From Hyphomicrobiales bacterium (GTDB lineage: Bacteria > Pseudomonadota > Alphaproteobacteria > Rhizobiales > JAJFHB01), in the NCBI GenBank assembly GCA_021775615.1, contig JAJFHL010000382.1:1-44800 (forward strand): a DNA stretch of 44,800 bases. Reading direction: 5' to 3'. Both the position numbers and the translations under genes were made by a program. Below, in pieces: positions 38,159 to 44,800 of the stretch. Below the pieces are notes generated by a model. It had not been told where the DNA came from. It saw nothing but the letters and a program-made list of their open reading frames with translations, and did not search any database. Numbering within the stretch: the first letter of the stretch is position 1; the number at the start of each line of letters is the position of its first letter.

Positions 38159-38755
38159 ATGACTCACCCCAAAACACTGCTTGCCATGGCGGGTGCACCG
38201 CAGGAGCCGGGCCGCCTCAGTGACGCGGCGCTGGTGATGATCGACTGCCAGAACGAGTATGTCGACGGCATGCTGCCGTTGACCGGCATCGCGCCGGCGC
38301 TTGAGCAGTGCGCGCAACTGCTGGCCAAGGCGCGGGATGCGGGAACGCCAATCATCCATGTGGTGCATGAGGGGCGTGCCGGAGGGGCATTCGACCTTGA
38401 CGGCCATGGCGGCCAGATCGCCGCCCCGGCGAGCCCAACCGATGGCGAGGCCATCGTCAAGAAGCCGCTGCCAAACGCGTTCGCCAACACCAATCTGCAC
38501 GACCTTCTGCAGGAAATCGGGCGCAAGGAGATCATCTTTGCCGGCTTCCAGAGCCATATGTGCATTTCGTCCAGTGCGCGGGCGGCGCTCGATCTGGGCT
38601 ATCGCACGACGGTGGTCGGTGGCGCGGTGGCGACACGCGATCTGCCGCGGCCCGATGGCGGCGTGATCGATGCGGTGGAACTGCACAATGCCAGCATGGC
38701 AGCACTGGGAGACCGGTTTGCCATCATCGCCAGGGACGCTGACGCCATCGGGTAG
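38159..38755 (+). CDS. isochorismatase-fold cysteine hydrolase
   Basis: A 198-residue hydrolase of the isochorismatase/nicotinamidase superfamily. The triad is visible: D29 in VMIDCQNEY, K101/K102 in IVKKPLPNAF, and C135 in GFQSHMCISS. The substrate is likely an amide or imide such as a nicotinamide-like or N-carbamoyl compound, but it cannot be decided. ATG 38159 is preceded by GAGGGAG about 11 bases away; an upstream ATG at 38120 is less likely. It converges on the cytochrome bd operon, ending 10 bp before the DUF2474 stop. Confidence 0.9.
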   Translation: MTHPKTLLAMAGAPQEPGRLSDAALVMIDCQNEYVDGMLPLTGIAPALEQCAQLLAKARDAGTPIIHVVHEGRAGGAFDLDGHGGQIAAPASPTDGEAIVKKPLPNAFANTNLHDLLQEIGRKEIIFAGFQSHMCISSSARAALDLGYRTTVVGGAVATRDLPRPDGGVIDAVELHNASMAALGDRFAIIARDADAIG

Positions 38756-38765
38756 CTGGTACAGC

Positions 38766-38894
38766 CTACCAGAACACCAGTGCCTTCAACCCGTAGACCA
38801 CGGTCACGGTGACCAGAGCGCCCGCTGCGTAAAGGGCGACGAACCACATGAGCCGCCGGCGCAACGGCCGGTCTTCAGGCCGGGCTTTGGTCAT
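38766..38894 (-). CDS. DUF2474 small membrane subunit of the bd oxidase (CydX-like)
   Basis: A 42-residue protein with one membrane helix (about 15-36) after a basic N-terminus (RPLRRRLMWF). Proteins of this kind, annotated DUF2474, are the third gene of many alphaproteobacterial cydAB operons and play the part of CydX/CydS. Its ATG at 38894 overlaps the end of cydB by 20 bp in another frame, so it is coupled to cydB. Too short for usual gene callers and easily missed. Confidence 0.8.
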   Translation of the reverse strand: MTKARPEDRPLRRRLMWFVALYAAGALVTVTVVYGLKALVFW

Positions 38895-39930
38895 GGCTGG
38901 TGTGCCCGTATCCGCCCGGACCATCGGCCTTTCCCCGGAACACCCAGTAGACATAGGCGGTGTAGGCGAGGATCAGCGGCAACAGGATCAGGACGCCGAT
39001 CAGGAGCATGGCCTGCGAGTTGGGAGCGGCCGCCGCCTTCCAGATGGTCAACTCGTAGGGCACCACATAGGGGAATATCGAAATCGCGAGGCCGAGATAG
39101 CCGAGAACGAAAAGGCCGATGGAACAGAAGAACGGCGCATAACGGCTTTTGGTCTTAAGCGCATTGTAGAGCCACAGCGACAGTCCAAGCACCGCAAAGG
39201 GCACTGGGGCGAGCGGCAAGAGCTTCTCAAGGTTGATCGTCGGCCAGGAGATGCCCCAGCGCTGGCCGGCCTGGATATCGAACAGAAGTACCGCAAAGGA
39301 TACCGCGGCCATGAAGGCAAGCACCGCCGGCAGGCAGCGCATGGCCCAGCGGCGCGCCCAGTCGGCAAGCGGGCCGTCCGATTTCATGATCATCCAGGTG
39401 GCGCCGAGCAGCGCGTAACCGACCAGAACCGCGAAGGCGACCATGATGCTGAACGGGGTGAGCCAGTCGAAGCTGCCCCCGCTGAAGGCGGTGCCGCGTA
39501 TGCTGGTGCCCTGGATGAAGGCGCCAAGCACAAGCCCCTGAGACAGGGCGGCGACGACAGACCCGATATTGAATGTATGGTCCCAGAGCCTGCGCCCGCG
39601 GCCCTTGGCCTTGAAGCGGAATTCGAAGGCCACACCGCGAAACACAAGCGCGGCGAGCATAAGGGTGATGGGCATGTAAACCGCCGGCATGAACGCCCCG
39701 AAGGCCATGGGAAAAGCGGCGAACAGCCCGCCGCCGCCAAGCACCAGCCAGGTTTCGTTGCCGTCCCAGACCGGAGCCACGGAGTTCATCATGATGTCGC
39801 GATGGGCGTCGGTGCGGGCCAGCGGGAAGAGAATCCCGATGCCGAGGTCGAAGCCGTCGAGTACGACATACATGAGGACGGCGATACCCAGGATGATCGA
39901 CCAGATGACGGGAAGGTCAAGAGTTTCCAT
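38875..39930 (-). CDS. cydB: cytochrome bd ubiquinol oxidase subunit II
   Basis: A 351-residue, eight-to-nine-helix subunit of the bd quinol oxidase. The N-terminal GFDLGIGILFPL and the DGNETWLVLGGGGLF signatures are clear, the latter containing the conserved W-x-G-N-E-x-W core (VWDGNETW). ATG 39930 follows GAGGA. Its start overlaps the cydA stop by 14 bp and its end overlaps the DUF2474 gene, giving a three-gene operon cydA-cydB-DUF2474. The complex reduces oxygen without pumping and supports respiration at low oxygen or under inhibitors. Confidence 0.95.
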   Translation of the reverse strand: METLDLPVIWSIILGIAVLMYVVLDGFDLGIGILFPLARTDAHRDIMMNSVAPVWDGNETWLVLGGGGLFAAFPMAFGAFMPAVYMPITLMLAALVFRGVAFEFRFKAKGRGRRLWDHTFNIGSVVAALSQGLVLGAFIQGTSIRGTAFSGGSFDWLTPFSIMVAFAVLVGYALLGATWMIMKSDGPLADWARRWAMRCLPAVLAFMAAVSFAVLLFDIQAGQRWGISWPTINLEKLLPLAPVPFAVLGLSLWLYNALKTKSRYAPFFCSIGLFVLGYLGLAISIFPYVVPYELTIWKAAAAPNSQAMLLIGVLILLPLILAYTAYVYWVFRGKADGPGGYGHTSHDQSPA

Positions 39931-41713
39931 TTTCAGGGTCCTCGCGCTTGTAGTCCGGAAAGTTGTCCGGCAGTTCTTCAGTTTCATACTGCTCTGCGAT
40001 GTCGATCAGAGACGGTCCGGTGTCGCGATCGTCGGGCATCGGCTCATCGAACAGCGGGTCTTCGGACATCGGGTCTTCCGACATCGGATCCTCAGGCATG
40101 GGATCTTCAGGCATCGGGTCTTCCGGCGCCATGTCTTCTTGCGATGATGGTTTACCGGCCACGGCGGATATCGGGTCTTCAGGCGCCGGCGATTCTTCGA
40201 CCGGGTTCAACACCGGTAGATCGGGTTTCGATTTTGCCGCGGCCGGTTTTTGTTGTTTTGCGGCAAACGCGGACGCCAGTTTAGCCGACAGGCGTGTACG
40301 CTTCTTGGCCGACGTCTTCCTGGATTTTGCCTTCGCAGGCGCCTTTTTGCGCGCGGGCTCTTTTCTGCTTGCCGGCTTCTTCTTACGGGCGGGTTTCTTG
40401 GAGGAAACCGGCCCTTCGACCGCGATCCTCCCCATATAGAAAACGCCGGCGGGAAAGATGACGGCGTAGACGGCCACGAACATGAGCAGCGAGGCGGCAA
40501 CCTGCTCGGCCGCGATCGGCGACACGGACTCAGAGGTGCGAAGCAGGCCATAGACCGTATAGGGCTGGCGGCCGGCCTCGGCGGTGATCCAGCCCGCGAG
40601 GACCGCGATAAAGCCTGCGGGCAGCATGGGCACGACCAGAACCTGCAGGGTGCGCATGCGCTCCATCAATCCGGTCCACGACGCCCAGGCGCCAACCAGC
40701 CCATAGAGGATCATCAAGAATCCGATCCCGACCATGACGCGGAACGACCAGAACACCAGTGGCACGTTGGGGCGGTCCTCGGGAGCAAACTCCTTCAATC
40801 CGGTGATCGCCCCGTCCCAGTCACCGGTGACGATCCAGCTGCCGATCTCGGGGATCTTGATTTCATAGAGATTGGTTTCGCTGGCCTCGTCCGGCCAGGC
40901 AAAAAGGATAAGGGGCGCGCTGCCCTCCCAGGTCTCCCAGTGACCTTCCATGGCGGCAAGCTTGGAGGGCTGTGTGTCGTAGACCGAAAGCCCGTGTTCA
41001 TGGCCCGCCACAAGTTGCAGGGGCGCCAGGATGGCGATCAGGCCAAAGGCCATCTTCAGCATGGTGGCGCTTTCTTCGAGCGCGCGGCGCCTGAGCAGCA
41101 GGATGGCGGCAACGCCGGCGACGACGAACGCGGTCGTCAGATACGCGGCAATCACCATGTGAACGAGGCGGTAGGGGAATGTCGGACTGAAGATGATGGC
41201 CAGCCAGTCCGTCGCGTAAAAGACGCCGTCGCGCAGCTCATAGCCGACCGGGTACTGCATCCAGCTGTTGGCGGCCAGGATCCAGAACGCCGAGACCAGC
41301 GTGCCTAAGGCGACAATGCAGGTGGCGATGAAGTGCAGGCCGGGTCCGACAAGGTGCCGCCCGAACAGCATGATGCCGAGGAAAGAGGCCTCCAGGAAAA
41401 ATGCGGTCAGGACCTCATAGCCGAGCAGCGGCCCCAGAATGTTGCCGGTGGCCTGCGAAAAAGCGCTCCAGTTGGTGCCGAACTGGTAGCTCATGACAAT
41501 GCCCGACACCACGCCCATGGCGAAGGTGATAGCGAAGATTTTCACCCAGTAGTCGTAGAGCCGGAGATATTTATCATTGCCCGAGCGCAGCCACAGGCCC
41601 TCGAGCACGGCGAGATAGCTTGCCAGTCCGATGGAAAAAGAAGGGAAGATAATGTGAAACGAGATGGTGAAGGCGAACTGCAGACGTGACAGCGTCAGTG
41701 CGTCCCACTCCAT
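39917..41713 (-). CDS. cydA: cytochrome bd ubiquinol oxidase subunit I with a long charged C-terminal tail
   Basis: A 598-residue subunit. Haem ligands expected from E. coli are H20, H185 and M327; the quinol site shows K251 and E256 in KLAAMEGHWE, and the Q-loop is of the short (CioA) type. GWITAEAGRQP (374-384) is the final conserved segment. After about residue 438 comes a tail of 160 residues not found in ordinary CydA: first a histone-H1-like Lys/Ala/Pro stretch (KKPARKKKPASRK), then an acidic part with seven tandem pentads of the EDPMP type (526-560). ATG 41713 follows GGAAGGGG. The tail shifts cleanly into the cydB overlap, so it is translated in normal frame. Confidence 0.95.
   Translation of the reverse strand: MEWDALTLSRLQFAFTISFHIIFPSFSIGLASYLAVLEGLWLRSGNDKYLRLYDYWVKIFAITFAMGVVSGIVMSYQFGTNWSAFSQATGNILGPLLGYEVLTAFFLEASFLGIMLFGRHLVGPGLHFIATCIVALGTLVSAFWILAANSWMQYPVGYELRDGVFYATDWLAIIFSPTFPYRLVHMVIAAYLTTAFVVAGVAAILLLRRRALEESATMLKMAFGLIAILAPLQLVAGHEHGLSVYDTQPSKLAAMEGHWETWEGSAPLILFAWPDEASETNLYEIKIPEIGSWIVTGDWDGAITGLKEFAPEDRPNVPLVFWSFRVMVGIGFLMILYGLVGAWASWTGLMERMRTLQVLVVPMLPAGFIAVLAGWITAEAGRQPYTVYGLLRTSESVSPIAAEQVAASLLMFVAVYAVIFPAGVFYMGRIAVEGPVSSKKPARKKKPASRKEPARKKAPAKAKSRKTSAKKRTRLSAKLASAFAAKQQKPAAAKSKPDLPVLNPVEESPAPEDPISAVAGKPSSQEDMAPEDPMPEDPMPEDPMSEDPMSEDPLFDEPMPDDRDTGPSLIDIAEQYETEELPDNFPDYKREDPENGNS
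40034..40138 (-). repeat. seven tandem 15-bp coding repeats in cydA
   Basis: Residues 526-560 of CydA read EDMAP, EDPMP, EDPMP, EDPMS, EDPMS, EDPLF, DEPMP. The DNA is a 15-bp repeat (on the plus strand, copies of GGCATCGGGTCTTCC type), a likely site of slippage and length variation between strains. Confidence 0.85.
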
Positions 41714-41772
41714 CGCGGTTACCCCTTCCCACGCATCGCGATGCCGCGTGTCGACGCGTCCGCGATATTTGC

Positions 41773-41788
41773 CCGGCCGCGCGGCCGG
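41773..41788. repeat. 16-bp perfect palindrome upstream of cydA
   Basis: CCGGCCGCGCGGCCGG reads the same on both strands and sits about 60 bp upstream of the cydA start and 85 bp beyond the GNAT gene stop. It may end the GNAT transcript, although no T-run follows on the minus strand, or be an operator for cydA. Confidence 0.4.
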
Positions 41789-41876
41789 CTCTCGCGCATC
41801 AAGATAAAGAGAACTGTGCGTAAAATGAGTTAAGAGTTAGGCGAAAATTTGCGACGAGGGCGACAAAAGCGCCGCT

Positions 41877-43157
41877 TCATTTGCGCTGCCGAACCATGGT
41901 GATGGCCGCGGCCAGTGCGGTGCGCGGGCCAGTCCCGACGGCATAATAGAGCCGTTTCAAGGCCGGGCGAACGCGTCCCAGATACACCGAGCAGTAGATC
42001 AGGCCCCACAGGTTCATCGCCAGCGCGAAGTCTTTGACCACGACCGAGCCATCGGTCCAGTGCGCCTTGAACGGCGAGGCCGGGAGCATCATGTCGAACT
42101 GCGAGAAGCCTTCTTCGATACAGGCCTTCTGCCTGAGATCGAGATGCACCTTGGTTGGTGATTTGGCGCTCGCCGATGTGTTTTCGGCGATAACGCAGCC
42201 GAAGTAGCGTCCCTCGTAGGTAAAGGCCACATCGATGGAGAGCGGTGTTCCTTCGCTCGACAGCACACCGGCGGCGGCCGCCGAAGGGTCGGCTGTTCCA
42301 AGCTTCGTGATGAGGTCCTGAAAACGCGGATCGCCGATGATGTTCGCTTTCAGGCCGCGCTCTTCGAGCCAGGCTTTCTTGAAGGCAAGGGCGTCGTGGA
42401 CCGCCTGCGCAAAGGCACTGTCGCCGCGATACACATCGAAGCTGACGGCGCCGTCCTGTTCGAGCTTCTTGCGCAACTTGGAGCGCTGTGAGCGCTGGTT
42501 GCGACTGAGCGCGCCGGAATACTCCTCGCTTGAAGAAAAAGGTGTGAGGTCAAGTTGGGGCGCCAGGTGCTCCTCGGGGAGCGGCGGGCATTTGCTGTCC
42601 AGAAACGAAAAAGCGCGGGCATCTTCGCGGACGTGCTTGAGGGCGATGCCGTCGATGTTCGGATCACCGGTGATCCAGGTCCAGGCGGCGGAGAACCACT
42701 TGGCCTCATCAGCGTCTTTGTCGATCAGCACATCGCCATATTGTCCCACCGGATCGGACAGCCACTGCAGGACGGTCACCGGTCCGTGGCGGACCGCCGC
42801 GAGCGGCCAGATCATCACCACCGCGCCGTCGTCGCGGGCGACGAGCGTCTTCAGGGCCATGCGGGAGCTGTCGCCGAGATAGATCTCCGCCCAGGTACTG
42901 CACCACGCAAAAGACTGAAAGAAGTTGTTCGGGCGGGCGCTTGTGCGCTCCAGTTCGAGCCAGTCGGCCTCGAGTGCCATCAGATCGTCAAGCGTTTCGA
43001 CCCATTGCAGGCCGTACGCCGCCGGCTGTGCCACGGTATATGCGGGAACCGGAGAACGGGTGCGGGCACCGTCCGGCGTATTGCCGGCCAGTCCGGACCC
43101 GGCGACCGGAATGCCATCCTTACCTGTCACAGCGTTGATCCCACCAAATTTCGACAC
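41877..43157 (-). CDS. CelD/BcsL-type GNAT acetyltransferase
   Basis: A 426-residue protein with the Acetyltransf_6 (CelD/BcsL) architecture: an N-terminal half with NNFFQSFAWCSTWAE and a C-terminal GNAT core including YFGCVIAENTS. Relatives are annotated as cellulose biosynthesis protein CelD, but most sit away from cellulose genes and probably acetylate a sugar or peptide of the envelope. The frame opens with GTG 43157, overlapping an inverted repeat and with no ribosome site; GTG 43130 has GGTGGG nine bases upstream and may be the true start. It lies upstream of the cyd operon on the same strand. Confidence 0.8.
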   Translation of the reverse strand: MSKFGGINAVTGKDGIPVAGSGLAGNTPDGARTRSPVPAYTVAQPAAYGLQWVETLDDLMALEADWLELERTSARPNNFFQSFAWCSTWAEIYLGDSSRMALKTLVARDDGAVVMIWPLAAVRHGPVTVLQWLSDPVGQYGDVLIDKDADEAKWFSAAWTWITGDPNIDGIALKHVREDARAFSFLDSKCPPLPEEHLAPQLDLTPFSSSEEYSGALSRNQRSQRSKLRKKLEQDGAVSFDVYRGDSAFAQAVHDALAFKKAWLEERGLKANIIGDPRFQDLITKLGTADPSAAAAGVLSSEGTPLSIDVAFTYEGRYFGCVIAENTSASAKSPTKVHLDLRQKACIEEGFSQFDMMLPASPFKAHWTDGSVVVKDFALAMNLWGLIYCSVYLGRVRPALKRLYYAVGTGPRTALAAAITMVRQRK

Positions 43158-43167
43158 TCCTGGAGTG
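43155..43167. promoter_or_regulatory. 13-bp inverted repeat at the GNAT gene start
   Basis: CACTCC-T-GGAGTG is a perfect 6+1+6 inverted repeat that overlaps the annotated GTG start. If the true start is GTG 43130, it would sit in the leader and could be an operator. Unproved. Confidence 0.25.
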
Positions 43168-43349
43168 CAGTTTAGGAGCGAATTCCGAATTTTTGGTTAG
43201 TGGTCCACGAAAGGCGGCGTAAGTACCAAAGGTCCAGCGTTATGTGCTCGGGCTGTTCAACCAGTTGGGCGCAATCAAGGTGTTGCTTGCTGAAAGCCCC
43301 TGTGCGTCACCGGGTGCCTCCGTACATGGCAACACCAGGGAGAAGTGAT

Positions 43350-43736
43350 ATGTCGTGCAGATTGGATCAGAACCGAGAAAACGTCATTGCATTCTATGAA
43401 ATGATGTTCAACGACTGCGAACCTGAGAAGGCAATCGAGCAGTTTGCCGGTTCGCAATACATACAGCACAATCCTCATGTCGCCGATGGCAAGCAGGCCT
43501 TCATCGACTATTTCCGGCAAATGGCAAGGGAATATCCCGGAAAATCGGTCACGGTTAAGCGCAGTGTGGCGGAAGGAAACCTCGTGGTGTTGCATTGCCA
43601 TCAGGTATGGCCAGGAGGTTTGGAATACGCTGGCATTGATATTTTCCGCCTCGACGATGGCGGCAAGATTGTTGAGCATTGGGACGTGTTGCAGACCATG
43701 CCGACGGCGTCTGCGAATGAAAACGGAATGTTCTAG
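43350..43736 (+). CDS. SnoaL-like / NTF2-fold protein
   Basis: A 128-residue protein of the SnoaL/NTF2 cone fold. The pattern QYIQHNPHVADGKQAF followed by VLHCHQVW and GIDIFRLDDGGKIVEHWDV is typical of the large group annotated as polyketide cyclase or ester cyclase. The histidine and aspartate in the core suggest a small-molecule-binding or lyase role, but no substrate can be assigned. ATG 43350 follows GGGAGAAG; the longer upstream frame is not needed. It converges on the isochorismatase-fold gene. Confidence 0.85.
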   Translation: MSCRLDQNRENVIAFYEMMFNDCEPEKAIEQFAGSQYIQHNPHVADGKQAFIDYFRQMAREYPGKSVTVKRSVAEGNLVVLHCHQVWPGGLEYAGIDIFRLDDGGKIVEHWDVLQTMPTASANENGMF

Positions 43737-43799
43737 CGGCGACGTCCGTTCCTGGCACACTTCCCGGAAATCGGAAGAAGGAGCCAAAAGAGCCCGGCT

Positions 43800-44363
43800 T
43801 CAGGTCAAAAGGGAAAGCGCCCGGGCGGTATCGATGACCCGGGCGTATTCGCCATGCATGTTGGCGAGCGAAAGGGCGTGAACGTCTTGCGCCGACCATT
43901 TCCGGCCATCCAGGTCGGTCTTATCGACCGCCCAGCACGCGTCGGCAACCACATCCACTTCGAAGCCGAGGTTGCCGGCGTGGCGCACGGACATCTCAAG
44001 CGAGTTGTTGGTAAGCACACCCGCCATAACCAGGCGTTGGTGGCTGGCGCGCCGCAACGTCTCCTCAAGACCGGTGCCGATGAAGGCGCTGTGGGTCTGT
44101 TTCGCTATTATGGGTTCGCCTGGCTGCGGGGCGACTTCGGCCTTGAAGTTATTGCCCGGCTGCCCCGGCCGGTAGGGCGAGGCGGGTTCGGTTGAATCGT
44201 GACGGACATGGTAGATCGATGCCGCGGCGTGACGCCATGCCTCGATGAGGCGGTGCAGGCTGTCTTCGGCGCCTGGATTGTTGCGCGGCCCCCAAGCAGG
44301 GTCGTCGATTGCGTTCTGCACATCGATGATGATGAGGGCCGGGATCTGTTTTTCAGGCAGCAT
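43800..44363 (-). CDS. isochorismatase-fold protein with Ser in place of the catalytic Cys
   Basis: A 187-residue member of the same superfamily as the gene at 38.2 kb. D14 (IIIDVQNAID) and K88 (IIAKQTHSAF) are present, but where the nucleophile cysteine is expected the sequence is LTNNSLEMS, giving S121. True isochorismatases also lack this Cys, so it may be a non-amidase hydrolase or a binding protein. I recall other superfamily members with TNNS at this place, so this may be a family trait. Start ATG 44363. Confidence 0.85.
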   Translation of the reverse strand: MLPEKQIPALIIIDVQNAIDDPAWGPRNNPGAEDSLHRLIEAWRHAAASIYHVRHDSTEPASPYRPGQPGNNFKAEVAPQPGEPIIAKQTHSAFIGTGLEETLRRASHQRLVMAGVLTNNSLEMSVRHAGNLGFEVDVVADACWAVDKTDLDGRKWSAQDVHALSLANMHGEYARVIDTARALSLLT

Positions 44364-44536
44364 GGCGCGTCTTTTAGTTCATCGGCGGCAGATTTGCCAT
44401 CACCTCGGATCACGCATGGTTGAGCAGGATTGATCAATTGCTCCGCGCACGGTGCATTGATTTATGCATCCGCCTTCTCCTTATCATGGGAGCGCCGGTG
44501 AGACGGCGTGCTGCATCCAACACAGGGGAGTAAAAC

Positions 44537-44800
44537 ATGTCCAGGGCTCTCAACATTTCACTCACGCCGTTCTTCGTTATAATGGTGCTGGTCGCGTTTC
44601 AGGTCGGCACCAGTTTTGCCGCCGACAGCCAACGGACCGGCGCGTTCGCCGGCCGCTCCGATCACGTCACCTCTGGAGGCGTCACCGTCGCCAAGAGCGG
44701 CGATGCGGTGACGCTGACGCTGCATGGCAATTTCAGCCTCGACGGCGCGCCCGATCCGTGGATCGGATTTGGCAAGGCCGGCCGCTATGTGAAGTCCACG
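44537..44800 (+). CDS. exported DM13-domain protein (5' part, cut by window edge)
   Basis: The 88 residues in the window begin with a signal peptide (ISLTPFFVIMVLVAFQVGTS, cleaved near SFAAD). Then come GAFAGRSDHVTSGGVTV and HGNFSLDGAPDPWIGFGKAG, which together are the hallmark of the DM13 domain, thought to have a redox or electron-transfer role in secreted proteins. ATG 44537 is preceded by GGGGAG at six bases. The gene runs off the right edge. Confidence 0.8.
   Translation, partial: MSRALNISLTPFFVIMVLVAFQVGTSFAADSQRTGAFAGRSDHVTSGGVTVAKSGDAVTLTLHGNFSLDGAPDPWIGFGKAGRYVKST

Noticed and set aside
38848-40284. A 478-codon open frame on the plus strand opposite cydA/cydB
   Set aside because: Low-complexity His/Arg/Gly-rich translation and complete overlap with genuine oxidase subunits.

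Overview
The window is visibly GC-rich, and its genes suggest an alphaproteobacterium, most likely of the Hyphomicrobiales (Rhizobiales). The main clues are a large two-TM, hendecad-repeat coiled-coil protein of the GPR/TipN polarity type, an alphaproteobacterial-style CheZ-like protein, a TrxR-type ferredoxin-NADP reductase next to an adrenodoxin-type ferredoxin, and many genes for osmolyte, betaine and D-amino-acid use (ectoine utilisation EutB/EutA, an MttB-family methyltransferase, DgcN/DgcA). The species cannot be named from the sequence. I see no tRNA, rRNA, insertion sequence, integrase or CRISPR array; this looks like chromosomal backbone with metabolic islands.

Layout. 1-855 (minus): the edge of an ectoine-degradation cluster (eutB start, eutA). 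0.9-6.5 kb: a hypothetical protein and a DnaQ exonuclease-CBS-DUF294 nucleotidyltransferase fusion, divergent from a two-subunit sodium:solute symporter (DUF4212 plus large subunit) and a small membrane protein. 6.6-8.8 kb: nucleotide-sugar dehydrogenase and polyphosphate kinase 2. 8.8-10.8 kb: an atypical SDR and a threonine dehydratase-like enzyme. 10.8-15.3 kb: CheZ-like protein, an MFS carrier and dgcA-dgcN (D-glutamate catabolism). 15.4-19.2 kb: the giant coiled-coil protein. 19.5-21.9 kb: small conserved hypothetical, Hpt protein, ferredoxin, ferredoxin reductase. 21.9-25.1 kb (minus): a tightly packed multicopper oxidase / two-TM protein / P-loop NTPase operon, whose last two genes I cannot assign to a known system. 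25.4-27.7 kb: TauE/SafE exporter convergent with an MttB-like methyltransferase, which is preceded by a structured non-coding region ending in a strong minus-strand terminator.

28.4-31.0 kb: a secreted intradiol dioxygenase and a soluble twin-PAS chemoreceptor, separated by an AT-rich island. 31.1-38.0 kb (minus): pentapeptide-repeat membrane protein, MFS carrier, old-yellow-enzyme-type demethylase/dienoyl-CoA-reductase-like flavoprotein and a helical-repeat protein, closely spaced. 38.2-41.7 kb: a cysteine hydrolase and a bd-type quinol oxidase operon (cydA-cydB-DUF2474) whose CydA has a long, low-complexity, charge-segregated C-terminal tail. 41.9-44.8 kb: CelD/BcsL-type GNAT protein, SnoaL-like protein, an isochorismatase-fold protein with Ser in place of the catalytic Cys, and the start of a DM13-domain protein cut by the window edge.

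The observations I rate highest are the 35 gapless 11-residue repeats in the polarity protein, the oxidase/membrane protein/NTPase operon, the structured leader or sRNA upstream of the MttB-like gene, and the CydA tail.
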